Below are positions 18,488-28,784 of a DNA stretch of 64,000 nt, piece by piece; the first letter of the stretch is position 1; the number at the start of each line of letters is the position of its first letter. This stretch comes from Chloroflexota bacterium. GTDB taxonomy: Bacteria; Chloroflexota; Dehalococcoidia; JACPEP01. The position numbers and the translations under genes are program-made. The notes beneath the pieces are model-generated. The model ran no database searches. It saw nothing but the letters and a program-made list of their open reading frames with translations, and was not told the origin of the DNA. The DNA lies in NCBI GenBank assembly GCA_016183425.1, contig JACPEP010000024.1:51939-115938 (forward strand), given 5' to 3'.

Positions 18488-21238
18488 CTATTCTCGCCGG
18501 ACGGCGCTTTTGATCATCGCCGGGGTAATGGGCAACTGGAAGAAGCGAACGCCCAGGGCATCCGCCACGGCATTGGCAACGGCGGCGGCAGTGGGAACAG
18601 TGGACATCTCCCCGGCCCCTTTGGCACCGAAGGGCCCCACCGAAGTAGGCTCTTCAATAAACACAGATACTATCTCGGGCACATCCTGGGTGGTGGGTAT
18701 AGAATACTCCTTGAAGCTCTTCATCCCGGGCCGGTAGTTCTCTCTAAGGGCGAAGCCCAGGCCCATGAGGAGCCCCCCCTCCACCTGCCCCACCAAGCCC
18801 AAGGGGTTGAGCACCTTCCCCGCGTCTCCGGCGTGGACGACCCGCCGCACCCGTATCTGGCCGCTCTCCACGTTTACCTCCACCTCCGCCAATTGGGTGG
18901 CATAGGCGTAGAGGTGAGACACAGTCCCCTGGCCCCGCTCCCGGTCCAAGGCTTGAAAGATGCGCGGGCCGGTACTCCCCATGTGCTTCAGAGGGACGCC
19001 CTTCCCCTGACACAAAGCCGCCAGCCGCTCCAGAGAAAGCCTCTGGGTGGGGTCTGCGACAGAGAAGGCATAGCCATCCTCTATCTTTACCTTCTCGGGC
19101 TTCTCCTCCAAGGCCTCTGCGGCGACGGGAAGCAGAGCTCTCTTCAGAGCCAAAGCCGCCTGCTCTACCGCTTTTCCGGAGAGCAGGGTGGTCTTCTGCC
19201 CCGATGTGGAGAGGGAGCTAGGCGTTAGATCGGGGTAGCCGCCGGTGAAGGTAAAGCGCTCCATAGGCGCCCCTAAGGCAGCAGCGGCGATCTGGATCAT
19301 AGTAGTGGCCGTCCCCTGGCCCAGCTCCACCGCCCCGCTGAGGATCTCCACTCGCCCCTCCGGATGAAGCTGCACGAAGGCGTCCACCGATTGATTGGTC
19401 TGACCCCCATAGGCCCGCCAGGTGCAAGCCAGGCCCAACCCCACCCGGATGTCGGCTCGCCACTCTTGGGCAATGCGCTGGCGGGCCTCTTCATAGTAAG
19501 GCTTGATGGCCTCCAGGGTCTTTCGGGCCCCCACATTTTCCAACACCTGCCCCGTGGAGCAAACCGAGCCCTCATCAAAGGCATTGCGAAGACGGATCTC
19601 CAGGGGGTCCAAACCCAACTGGTGAGCCAGTATATCCATCTGCTGCTCAGTGGCGAAGGCCAACTGGGGTCCGCTGAAGCCCCGCAGAGCCCCCGACTTG
19701 GGGCCGTTGGTACAGTAGCCAGCCACCACGGTGTGAACGTTGGGCACCTCATAGGGACCGGTGGCGTGAGAGGCCGCTAGAGTTAACACACCCCCGGGAG
19801 AATAGGTGGAGGGATGGTGGCCGGAGTTGGCGATGATGTCTGCCTCGATAGCCATCAACTTGCCATCCCGGGTAGCTCCGGTGCGATACCTGATATAGAA
19901 GGGATGGCGTTTGGTGGTGGAGAGGAGGGAGTCCGCCCGGCTATAGACCAGCTTCACCGGCTTGTGCGTCCGATGGACGAGAAAGGCGGTGACAAGGGCG
20001 GTGTAGTTTTCGATCTTGCCGCCGAAGCCGCCCCCCATCATAGTGGGAATTATCTGTACCTGGCTGAGATCCAGTTCCAAAAGGACGGCGATGGCGTTGC
20101 GGGTCACGTGGGGAAACTGGAGGGGGGCTTGCACTACCAGCCGCCCCTCCTCGCTAATATAGGCTAGAACCGCCTCCGGCTCCAGGTAGGCGTGCTCCTG
20201 GTAGGGGGTCTGGTAGTTGTTCTCCACAATGACATCGGCCAGAGCGAAACCCTTCTTCCCATCGCCGTAGATAACCCTTTGCTCGTAATCGAAGTTGCCA
20301 TCCTCATGAAGCTGGGGCGCTTCCGGCTTCATAGACTCTCGGGGGTCAAAGACAGAGGGAAGCGGCTCATAATCTACCTGGATCCTGGCCAGAGCCTCCC
20401 CCAGGACATCCTCTTTCTCAGCCACCACCACGGCCACCGCATCCCCCACATAGCGCACCCGGTCCAGGGCCATCAGATGGCGGCCCAACCGCCCCACCAC
20501 CTGCCGCTGAGTCGCCAACCCAGGGGTGGGGAAATCCGCTCCTGTAAAAACGCTCACCACTCCGGCCAACTCCCGGGCCCCCAAGACATCGATGTTTTTG
20601 ATGAGGGCATGGTGGTGAGGGCTGCGCAGAATCTTGGCATGGAGCATCCCGGGCATGAAAAGATCGGCGGCATACTTGGCTTCCCCCGTTACCTTCTCCC
20701 GACCATCCAACCGCAATACATCGCTACCAATCAGACTATCCCCACGCCTTAAGGCCTCTTGCTCCCCCCCTCCCATCAAATGCGCCCCATAAAGCACCGC
20801 ATCGATTACCTTCACATACCCCGTACAGCGGCAAAGATGCCGAGAGAGACGCCGCACCACATCCTCCCGACTAGGATGAGGGTTCCCCCCCAACAACGCC
20901 GCCGCCTCCAATATCATCCCCGGAGTACAAAAACCACACTGAACAGCCCCCTTGGCTATGAAAGCCTCCTGAAGTGGATGAAGCTCGCCCCCCCGAGCCA
21001 GACCCTCGATGGTGACAATGTCCCGACCCTGCGCCCGGAAGACGGGAAGAAGACAGCTCATAGTGGCCCGACCGTCCATAAGAACGGTGCAGGTGCCACA
21101 CTCGCCACCATCACAGCCCTGCTTGGTACCCGTAAGCCCCAAATCCTCCCGCAGCACCTTCAAGAGAAGCCTGTCCGGAGGCACCACCACCTCCCGAAAC
21201 TCCCCATTGACGGTGAACGTGATACGCTGCTTGTCCAA
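18488..21238 (-). CDS. Fused [2Fe-2S]/molybdopterin aldehyde oxidase-xanthine dehydrogenase family protein
   Basis: N-terminal GCDGGECGTCTVLMDG and QCGFCTPGMI...HLCRCTGY; then LRLDGREKVTGEAKYAADL Mo-domain; no FAD domain. Confidence 0.92.
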   Translation of the reverse strand: MDKQRITFTVNGEFREVVVPPDRLLLKVLREDLGLTGTKQGCDGGECGTCTVLMDGRATMSCLLPVFRAQGRDIVTIEGLARGGELHPLQEAFIAKGAVQCGFCTPGMILEAAALLGGNPHPSREDVVRRLSRHLCRCTGYVKVIDAVLYGAHLMGGGEQEALRRGDSLIGSDVLRLDGREKVTGEAKYAADLFMPGMLHAKILRSPHHHALIKNIDVLGARELAGVVSVFTGADFPTPGLATQRQVVGRLGRHLMALDRVRYVGDAVAVVVAEKEDVLGEALARIQVDYEPLPSVFDPRESMKPEAPQLHEDGNFDYEQRVIYGDGKKGFALADVIVENNYQTPYQEHAYLEPEAVLAYISEEGRLVVQAPLQFPHVTRNAIAVLLELDLSQVQIIPTMMGGGFGGKIENYTALVTAFLVHRTHKPVKLVYSRADSLLSTTKRHPFYIRYRTGATRDGKLMAIEADIIANSGHHPSTYSPGGVLTLAASHATGPYEVPNVHTVVAGYCTNGPKSGALRGFSGPQLAFATEQQMDILAHQLGLDPLEIRLRNAFDEGSVCSTGQVLENVGARKTLEAIKPYYEEARQRIAQEWRADIRVGLGLACTWRAYGGQTNQSVDAFVQLHPEGRVEILSGAVELGQGTATTMIQIAAAALGAPMERFTFTGGYPDLTPSSLSTSGQKTTLLSGKAVEQAALALKRALLPVAAEALEEKPEKVKIEDGYAFSVADPTQRLSLERLAALCQGKGVPLKHMGSTGPRIFQALDRERGQGTVSHLYAYATQLAEVEVNVESGQIRVRRVVHAGDAGKVLNPLGLVGQVEGGLLMGLGFALRENYRPGMKSFKEYSIPTTQDVPEIVSVFIEEPTSVGPFGAKGAGEMSTVPTAAAVANAVADALGVRFFQLPITPAMIKSAVRRE

Positions 21239-21268
21239 AAGCTTCCCCCTTCGCTAAACGATGACGGG

Positions 21269-24022
21269 CTATTTCCTATTCAAGGCTTCCAGAACCCGTT
21301 CTGGGGTGGCGGGCAGTCGAAAGATGCGGGCACCGATGGCGTGGGCGACGGCGTTGGCGATGGCCACTGGTGTCCCGGCAATGGGGATCTCGCCGCCCCC
21401 CTTTCCCCCAAAAGGACCGGAGGGAATTAGCTCTCCCGTCCACGCAAACTCCATCTCCGGGACGTCGTAGGTGGTAGGGATAGAATACGTCTTAAAGTTG
21501 CGGCTATGGCCGGGGATAAAGTTCTCTTTAAGGGCAAAACCCAGGCCGGTGACGATAGCTCCCTCCGCCTGACCCTCCAGGTTCATAGGATTAAGCACGC
21601 GGCCCACGTCTCCGGAATGGGTCACCCGCAGCACCTTTATTTTGCCCGTTTGGATGTTCACGTCCACCTCCGCCACCTGGGCCACGTGGCCGTAGAGTTG
21701 GGAGAAGACCCCTTGCCCCGTTTCCGGATCCAGGCCAGTGTAATTGCGCCACCGGAAACTACCCAGGTACTTCAGGGGCACCCCCTTCCCTTGTGCCACG
21801 GCCGCTAAGCGAGAGAGAGGTATGCGCTCTGACGGGTCTTTGAGGGAGAAGGCATAGCCATCCTGGATTTGTACCCTCTCCCCGGGCTCTTCCAGAAGCT
21901 CGCTGGCCACTTTGACGAGAGCCTCTTTAAGCTGCTGGGCAGCGTTAAAGACGGCGCTGCCGACCATAATGGTGGTCTTTTCTCCGGAGGTGGTGAAGGG
22001 GAAGGGGGCTTCCCGGGTGTCGCCACCGATGACGGTGATGGATTCCAGGGGCGCTCCCGCCTCCTGAGCCGTTATCTGAGCGATGGTGGTGTACATGCCG
22101 GCCCCAATCTCCACCGCCCCGCTGCGGACCTGGATGCGCCCGTCGGGGAGCAACTCGGCGGTGGCGTGCACCGGATCGGGGGACTGACCGCCATAGGCTC
22201 GAAAGAGGCAAGCCAAGCCCACCCCTCGCCGTAGGGAGGAGTCGGGACCTCGCCGAGTCATCTCCTCCTGTGCCCTCTGCAATGCTCTGAGATAATGGGG
22301 ATGGATAGCCTCCAGGACATCCTTGGCGCCTGCCCCCTCATCCAGTACGTGGCCCGTGATTGTCTCCGAACCCATAGTTAGCGCATTGCGGCGTCGGAGC
22401 TCCCAGGGGTCTATCCCCAGCTTCTGTGCCAGTTGGTCCATCTGCTGCTCGAAGGCGAAGGCCACCTGAATGACCCCCAGGCCACGAAAGGCCCCCGACT
22501 TGGGGCCGTTAGTGCAAACCCCGTAAGACTGTATCTTTACGTTAGGGATGTGATAGGGGCCCGTGGCCGCCACCGCTGCGTATCGGGGCACCCCGGAAGG
22601 GGTACGTCCCAGATGATGAGCGCCCGTGTTCATGGCGATCATGGCTTCCATGGCCACCAGCTTGCCGTCCCTGGTGGCGCCGGTGCGGAAGGTCATAAAC
22701 GCCGGGTGCCGCTTGACCGTCGAAAGCAGGGACCACTCTCGACTGTAGACCAGCTTTACGGGCTTTCGGATGCGGTGAACCAGGAAGGCATTGATAACCC
22801 AGCAGAACTCCACGTATTTGCCCCCGAAGCCGCCGCCGGTGGGAGTGGCCACGATGCGCACCATATTCTCTGGCAGACCGCAGAGTCGGGCGATGGTTGA
22901 CTGGCAGGCATAGGGGAATTGAGTGCAGGCCTTGACTACCAGGCACCCGTCATCGTCGATATAGGCCAGGGACGCCTCCGGCTCCAGATAGGCGTGCTCC
23001 TGATAAGGGGTCTGATAGCTGTTCTCCACAATAACGTCGGCCAGGGCGAAGCCCTTCTCGGCGTCCCCCTTTATCACCTTTTGCACCAACTGGACATTGC
23101 CATCAGGGTGAAGCTGGGGAGCGTCCTTCTTCATGGCTTTCTGTATATCGTAAACAGGCTCTAGAAGCTCGTAGTCCACCCGGATCTTGGTTAGGGCTTC
23201 GCTGGCTATCTCCTCGGTGGCAGCCACCACCACCGCCACCGGCTCCCCAACATGGCGCACCCGGTCCGTGGCCATAGGCGCTCCCCATCGCAACCCCAAC
23301 TCGCCCAAGGGGGGCACGTCCTGGCCAGTTATCACCGTTTCCACGCCGGGAAGGAGGCGGGCATACGAGACATCGATGCTCTTGATGAGGGCATGGGGAT
23401 AGGGACTGTGGAGGATCCGGGCGTGAAGCATCCCCGGTACGAAAAGATCGGCAGCGTACTTGGTTTCCCCCAGTACCTTGTCCCGACCGTCCAACCGCAA
23501 AACATTGCTCCCAATCAGGCCATCCCCCTGTTTAGCCTCCTCCCGCTCACCCCCACGCCTTAAATGGGCTCCGTAGAGCACCGCATCGATGATCTTCACG
23601 TACCCGGTGCAGCGACAAAGATGCCGAGAGAGACGCCGCACCACATCCTCCCGACTGGGATTGGGGTTCCCCTGCAACAGTGCCTCCGCCTCCAAAATCA
23701 TCCCCGGAGTACAAAAACCACACTGAACAGCCCCCTTGGCTATGAAAGCCTCCTGAAGTGGATGAAGCTCGCCCCCCCGCGCCAGACCCTCGATGGTGAC
23801 AATGTCCCGACCCTGGGCCCGGGAGACGGGAAGAAGACAGCTCATGGTGGCCCGACCGTCCATAAGAACGGTGCAGGTGCCACACTCGCCACCATCACAG
23901 CCCTGCTTGGTGCCCGTAAGCCCCAAATCCTCCCGCAGCACTTTCATCAGAAGCCTGTCCGGAGGCACCATCACCTCCCGAAACTCCCCATTGACGGTGA
24001 ACGTGATACGCTGCTTGTCCAT
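21269..24022 (-). CDS. Fused [2Fe-2S]/molybdopterin aldehyde oxidase-xanthine dehydrogenase family protein (paralogue)
   Basis: Same architecture; MDKQRITFTVNGEFREVMVPPDRLLMKVLREDLGLTGTKQGCDGGECGTC. Confidence 0.92.
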   Translation of the reverse strand: MDKQRITFTVNGEFREVMVPPDRLLMKVLREDLGLTGTKQGCDGGECGTCTVLMDGRATMSCLLPVSRAQGRDIVTIEGLARGGELHPLQEAFIAKGAVQCGFCTPGMILEAEALLQGNPNPSREDVVRRLSRHLCRCTGYVKIIDAVLYGAHLRRGGEREEAKQGDGLIGSNVLRLDGRDKVLGETKYAADLFVPGMLHARILHSPYPHALIKSIDVSYARLLPGVETVITGQDVPPLGELGLRWGAPMATDRVRHVGEPVAVVVAATEEIASEALTKIRVDYELLEPVYDIQKAMKKDAPQLHPDGNVQLVQKVIKGDAEKGFALADVIVENSYQTPYQEHAYLEPEASLAYIDDDGCLVVKACTQFPYACQSTIARLCGLPENMVRIVATPTGGGFGGKYVEFCWVINAFLVHRIRKPVKLVYSREWSLLSTVKRHPAFMTFRTGATRDGKLVAMEAMIAMNTGAHHLGRTPSGVPRYAAVAATGPYHIPNVKIQSYGVCTNGPKSGAFRGLGVIQVAFAFEQQMDQLAQKLGIDPWELRRRNALTMGSETITGHVLDEGAGAKDVLEAIHPHYLRALQRAQEEMTRRGPDSSLRRGVGLACLFRAYGGQSPDPVHATAELLPDGRIQVRSGAVEIGAGMYTTIAQITAQEAGAPLESITVIGGDTREAPFPFTTSGEKTTIMVGSAVFNAAQQLKEALVKVASELLEEPGERVQIQDGYAFSLKDPSERIPLSRLAAVAQGKGVPLKYLGSFRWRNYTGLDPETGQGVFSQLYGHVAQVAEVDVNIQTGKIKVLRVTHSGDVGRVLNPMNLEGQAEGAIVTGLGFALKENFIPGHSRNFKTYSIPTTYDVPEMEFAWTGELIPSGPFGGKGGGEIPIAGTPVAIANAVAHAIGARIFRLPATPERVLEALNRK

Positions 24023-24076
24023 GGTCCATCCTCCTCGCCTCGAGTAAACGGCAAAACAATGACCAGATTGTAACAC

Positions 24077-24116
24077 AAACTACCCCTGCCAGGTTATCCC
24101 CGGCTAGGGGTAGTTT
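24077..24116. promoter_or_regulatory. Perfect 11-bp inverted repeat upstream of the Mo-hydroxylase genes
   Basis: aaactacccct ... aggggtagttt with 18-nt spacer, ~55 bp upstream of ATG 24022 (minus strand). Confidence 0.35.
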
Positions 24117-24282
24117 AGGCACCAAAGAACCGAAATTCAAATGGCCCACCAATTGGATCTTTTGGGTAACGTGGGCCCTTCCCCTATTTATTCTAAGTAG
24201 ACTGGTACCCCCAGATACTAACGCCGCCCTCCTCACTCAATACGAAAGGCGGCCTTGAATCAGGAATGCGGCTTAGAGCTGA

Positions 24283-24558
24283 CTAGAAGGTCCCCGCCAC
24301 CGGCTGCGCGCCGGGGTGCAATCTATACCACTTCTGAAGCAGTTGCTCCTTGGATTCTTTGCGTTTCGGATCGGGCACACAGGCATCAACCGGGCAAACG
24401 GCGGCACAGCGCGGCGACTCGTAGTTGCCAATGCACTCCGTGCACTTGTCAGGGTCGATGACGTAGGTAGCGTCGCCCTCGCTGATGGCGTGGTTAACGT
24501 CACACTCCGGCTCGCAAGCACCGCAATTGATGCACTCGTCGTTAATCATGTAAGCCAT
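24283..24558 (-). CDS. Ferredoxin, 2x[4Fe-4S]
   Basis: MAYMINDECINCGACEPECDVNHAISEG...IDPDKCTECIGNYESPRCAAVCPVDAC. Confidence 0.9.
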   Translation of the reverse strand: MAYMINDECINCGACEPECDVNHAISEGDATYVIDPDKCTECIGNYESPRCAAVCPVDACVPDPKRKESKEQLLQKWYRLHPGAQPVAGTF

Positions 24559-24748
24559 TCCGTAGATCTCCTTTCCATCAAACTAGCTGTGAACCATGGG
24601 TGGGAAAACCCACCCTCTCTTCCTGACCCACCTGCCCCTTTGACCTTCATCGTCCTTCTGAATATCAAAAAGCGTAGCTATTATATCAGTCCGAGCTACG
24701 CAAGTCTAGGAGGGGATGGGGCAAAACCCCTTCGGCCGTTCTTGAGGA

Positions 24749-25555
24749 CTAGACCCGGCGCAGCGTAGCCTCACCAGCCACCAGGTGGACCAGGGTACCA
24801 TCGGAGCGCCGGACAAGAAGATGACCCTCATCGTCCACCGCCTCGGCGACGCCCTCTACCACCCTATTTCCCTCTCTCGCCACCACGCTCTTGCCCACCG
24901 TCTCCAGCCGACGTGCCCACTCTCGCTGTATGGGCTTCCCCAGACGCAGGGCCACGTAGTAATCCTCCATGGAGGCCAAAAGGGCGATCAGCACTGGCAG
25001 GCGCTCCACAGGTCGGCCAAGCTCCCGATATAGGCTGGTGGCGCTATCGGCAATTTCGGGGAAAAAGGCAGGCTCCATGTTGACATTCAGACCTATGCCC
25101 ACCACAGCCCATTCCACCGCCTCCCCTTGGAGCTGGCTATCCACCAACAGGCCGCAGATCTTCCGTCCCGAGATAAGGACATCGTTGGGCCACTTTATGG
25201 CCGCCTCTTGAGTGGCCACCTGACGGATGGCCTGAACTACAGCCAGTGAGGCTACCATAGTGAGACGGGAAAGCTCCCTCAAGGTAGGTCGCAAAATTAT
25301 GGAGAGGGTCAGGTTACCGCCGGGCGGTGACAGCCAGGCCCGACCCAGCCGCCCTCGGCCCTGCCGTTGCTCCTCAGCCAGCACTACGCTGCCCTCGGGA
25401 GCTCCCCCCACAGCCAGGGCTCGGGCCACGTCCATAGTAGAGGTCACCGAGGGAAAATAGTGAAAGGCCTGCCCCACAAACCGGGTGGAGAGATGCCTCT
25501 TCACATTGTCGGGGGATAGGTCTTCGTCCCCAGAGCTCAGGAGGCCCGCTGCCAA
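24749..25555 (-). CDS. birA: Biotin-[acetyl-CoA-carboxylase] ligase
   Basis: VTSTMDVARALAVGGAPEGSVVLAEEQRQGRGRLGRAWLSPPGGNLTLSIILRP; KWPNDVLISGRKICGLLV. Confidence 0.92.
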   Translation of the reverse strand: MAAGLLSSGDEDLSPDNVKRHLSTRFVGQAFHYFPSVTSTMDVARALAVGGAPEGSVVLAEEQRQGRGRLGRAWLSPPGGNLTLSIILRPTLRELSRLTMVASLAVVQAIRQVATQEAAIKWPNDVLISGRKICGLLVDSQLQGEAVEWAVVGIGLNVNMEPAFFPEIADSATSLYRELGRPVERLPVLIALLASMEDYYVALRLGKPIQREWARRLETVGKSVVAREGNRVVEGVAEAVDDEGHLLVRRSDGTLVHLVAGEATLRRV

Positions 25556-26631
25556 CGCCGCCGCTCCATCAAATCCACGAAGGCCTCGATACGGGTGAGG
25601 AACCCCGCCCGCCCCATCTGCTCGTCAAAGATTAGGGACAAAACCGGTATTTGATAGTCATGAGTCACCTTGGGAAAAACGTTTTGGGCCACGATCTCCG
25701 GCAGGCAGGTAAAGGGGAGCACATGAACAATACCATCGTAGTCCTCTTTATGGTGGAGGATGATCTCCCCCACCGATTGCATGGCGTCGCCGGAAACGTC
25801 CCGCTTCAAATAGGGGTTGGCCGCTCGCTTCACTTTGTGCCCGTGGCCCAGGCCCACTGCCTCCAGGAAAAGCCATGCTTTAGCCCAATTCATAAGATAG
25901 GCAGCCCGATTAACCTCTACCCCCCGCTTCCCCAACTCCTCTTCCAGATCCATATTGGAGAAGGGGTCGATGGCCACAAAAAACTCGCCCAAGAGAGCCA
26001 CTTTCAGAGGACGCGCTTCATCGTTCCGGGGCAGGGCGTCCAACTCAGCGAAAAGGTCTTGGCGCACCTTTTTCAGGGATGCCGCATCTCGGGCGGCCGC
26101 TACCCGCCCCGGGGCGGTGCGCCAGATGGCGCTGGCCGCTCCCTTATCCACTTCCCGGGCGCGGACCCAGTGCACCCGCTTCTCCAGCTCGTCCATAAGC
26201 ACCAACTGCCCGAAGAGGCCGAATCTGATGTCGGCAATAACCTGTCGCCAAGGAGTGTGGGGAGCAATGAGGTCACGGATAAACCGGGCCAGGGAAATGA
26301 TGCCTTGCTCTTGCCAATCGAAGACCAGCATCTGAAAATCAAAGCCCATGTTCCGCAGCACAGACTCGTGAAGCTTGGCGTAGTATCCCAACCGGCACAG
26401 GCCCGGTCCCCCCACGTCGATAACGGTATCGGCCCCCAACTCCAACCCCTCGATCATGTTGCCTAAGAGAACCTTGTAAGGGAGGCAAATGCCCTCTGGG
26501 GAGTACTTAACACCCAGAGAAAGGGTGCGCTTGTTGGACTGGGGAGGAACGATGCACTCCACTCCATATTTGCTGAATAGGGTCTCCAGGGCGACCCCGG
26601 TATGACCGAAGTGAGGAAAGGTGATCTTCAC
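25537..26631 (-). CDS. 2-hydroxyacyl-CoA dehydratase / activase-related protein (DUF2229-like)
   Basis: MKITFPHFGHTGVALETLFSKYGVECIVPPQSNKRTLSLGVKYSPEGICLPYKVLLGNMIEGLE; HVLPFTCLPEIVAQNV. Confidence 0.75.
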   Translation of the reverse strand: MKITFPHFGHTGVALETLFSKYGVECIVPPQSNKRTLSLGVKYSPEGICLPYKVLLGNMIEGLELGADTVIDVGGPGLCRLGYYAKLHESVLRNMGFDFQMLVFDWQEQGIISLARFIRDLIAPHTPWRQVIADIRFGLFGQLVLMDELEKRVHWVRAREVDKGAASAIWRTAPGRVAAARDAASLKKVRQDLFAELDALPRNDEARPLKVALLGEFFVAIDPFSNMDLEEELGKRGVEVNRAAYLMNWAKAWLFLEAVGLGHGHKVKRAANPYLKRDVSGDAMQSVGEIILHHKEDYDGIVHVLPFTCLPEIVAQNVFPKVTHDYQIPVLSLIFDEQMGRAGFLTRIEAFVDLMERRRWQRAS

Positions 26632-26636
26632 CCTAG

Positions 26637-28163
26637 CTATCCTCCGCTGTATCCCATCTTTGCCAGGACCTCCCGTACCGCTCTCCGATCATCCCAGGGT
26701 ATTCGCTGGCTGCCCACTATGATGCTGGTTTCATGCCCCTTTCCCGCCACCAGCACCACATCCCCCGGCCGAGCCATAGATAGGGCAAAAACGATCGCCT
26801 CGCGGCGATGGGCTATCTTCCCATAATCGGCTACGGCCTGCCGCCCTGCCTCCTTCAGTCCCACCTCGATGTCCTCAAATATGGCCATGGGGTCTTCCCA
26901 GCGGGGGTCCTCGTTGGTCAGGACGCAGAAATCGGCCAGCCTTCCTACTACCTCTCCCAGGCCCCACCGCCTACCGCGATCTCGCTCCCCGGCGGCGCCG
27001 AAGACGACCAATATCCGCTTCGCCCCCAGGGAGCGCAGCGTCCTCAAGATTGTCTCCATGCCCTGAGGGGTATGGGCGTAATCCACCACCACAGTAAAAG
27101 GCTGTCCGGCGTCCACCACCTCCATCCGCCCCGGCACCGGGGATGCTCTCTCCAAACCCTCGGCGATGGTCGCCAGAGACAGCCCTTGGGAGAGCCCCAA
27201 AGCCAGGGCTGCCAAAGAGTTATAGACGTTATGGATGCCGGGCAGCCTCAGGGAGACGTCCACCTCCCCCAGGGGGGTCACCGCCACGTATCGGCTCCCG
27301 GAAGCGGATAGCTTCACATCCCTGGCCGTCACCGAGGCGGGGGAAGACAGGCCATAGGTTATTACCACCCCATAGGCCATGGGCCGCAAAAAAGCAAAGG
27401 ACTGGTCATCGGCGTTAAGGATAGAGGCCTTGCCCCCGCCTTTGTCCACCGCCTCCTCCAGCATCTCCAGCAGCCGGGCCTTGTCTCGTACATAGGCCTC
27501 CCACGTCTTGTGAAAATCCAGGTGGTCGTGGGAAATATTGGTGAAGACGGCGGCATCATACTCGCAGCCGGTAACCCTCTCCAGAGCCAGACCGTGGGAG
27601 GTTGCCTCCACCACGGCGTACCCAACCCCCTCCTGCACCATCTCTGCCAGCAGGCCCTGGAGCTCCACGGACTCCACAGTCGTCTGACGGGTCTCATTAG
27701 CTTGGAGCCGCTCCCCGATCTTAAAATCCACCGTGGTTAGCCGTCCGGTGCTATATCCCGCCGCCTCCAGCACTGCGCAAATAAGGTAGACGGTGGTGGT
27801 TTTGCCATCGGTGCCGGTGACGCCCACCATGCGAAGACGCCGAGCGGGATACTCATAAAAGGCGGCGGAAAGAAGGGCTAGCGCCCGCCTGGAATCGGGC
27901 ACCAAGATCAGGGGACATGGGTTGTCCCACTTCTCGCGGTCAAACCTATCCCTCTGGGCCACCACCGCCGCTGTCCCACCCGCCAGGGCATGGGAAATGA
28001 ACTGGTGGCCATCGGTATTAAAGCCCGGGATAGCCACGAAAAGGGATCCCTTTTGGATACGGCGGGAATCGTAGCAGATGGCGGCGATGCTTCTCTCATC
28101 ATATCCCACCACCTCCTTTTGGGGCAGTGCCTGCAAAAGGTGAGACAGCCGTTTTTCAACCAT
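26637..28163 (-). CDS. murE: UDP-N-acetylmuramyl-tripeptide synthetase
   Basis: DSRRIQKGSLFVAIPG, GVTGTDGKTTT, EATSHGLALERV, NISHDHLDFH, VVDYAHTPQGME motifs. Confidence 0.93.
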   Translation of the reverse strand: MVEKRLSHLLQALPQKEVVGYDERSIAAICYDSRRIQKGSLFVAIPGFNTDGHQFISHALAGGTAAVVAQRDRFDREKWDNPCPLILVPDSRRALALLSAAFYEYPARRLRMVGVTGTDGKTTTVYLICAVLEAAGYSTGRLTTVDFKIGERLQANETRQTTVESVELQGLLAEMVQEGVGYAVVEATSHGLALERVTGCEYDAAVFTNISHDHLDFHKTWEAYVRDKARLLEMLEEAVDKGGGKASILNADDQSFAFLRPMAYGVVITYGLSSPASVTARDVKLSASGSRYVAVTPLGEVDVSLRLPGIHNVYNSLAALALGLSQGLSLATIAEGLERASPVPGRMEVVDAGQPFTVVVDYAHTPQGMETILRTLRSLGAKRILVVFGAAGERDRGRRWGLGEVVGRLADFCVLTNEDPRWEDPMAIFEDIEVGLKEAGRQAVADYGKIAHRREAIVFALSMARPGDVVLVAGKGHETSIIVGSQRIPWDDRRAVREVLAKMGYSGG

Positions 28164-28202
28164 TTTTGTTTCGCCCCACGGTCAAGCAAAAGGGGGAGCC
28201 AA

Positions 28203-28567
28203 GGCAGCCTATAAGCCGAGTTCTGTGCTCGCCTGAGGCGAGCGGTGACCATCCATCTAGCCCCGATGTTACCATGGGGGTCCAGCGGCCAACCCGAGGA
28301 CAGGCCGGGCGCCTATCGTCCTCCTATTTGGCCTTGCTCCGGGTGGGGTTTGCCCAGCCGCCCCGATCACTCGGAGCGCCGGTGAGCTCTTACCTCACCA
28401 TTTCACCCTTGGTCTCCCCGCCCAAGGCGGGGGGGCCGGTATGTTTCTGTGGTACTTTCCGTAGGGTCGCCCCTCCTGGGTGTTACCCAGCACCCTTGCC
28501 CGGCGGAGCTCGGACTTTCCTCCCCCTCGCCCAAAGCGAGGCGGCGGTCACCCGGCCACCTTAACTC
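28203..28567 (-). ncRNA. rnpB: RNase P RNA (bacterial class A)
   Basis: Minus strand contains GAGGAAAGTCCGAGCTCC near the 5' end and ACAGAACTCGGCTTATAGGC at the 3' end. Exact ends approximate. Confidence 0.92.
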
Positions 28568-28784
28568 CCCGTCCCTAATCTACTTTAGGTAGCCAAGAAA
28601 GTCAATGACCAAGTCTTTGCACAGGAAAGAGGATAACAAGATGGCAATAAGAGAATATAAGCTCCGCTGATTGGACAGCGAGGTACTAATAGACGAACTA
28701 GCGGGAACGAGGGAGAATTCACGAAGGAAAGTAGCAACATCGGGGGACAACTGTCCCATCCCAGTGAGGATTGAGGTGTGAGCC

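Noticed and set aside
28127-28564. 145-aa + strand ORF
   Set aside because: Overlaps the highly recognisable minus-strand rnpB; not protein-like.
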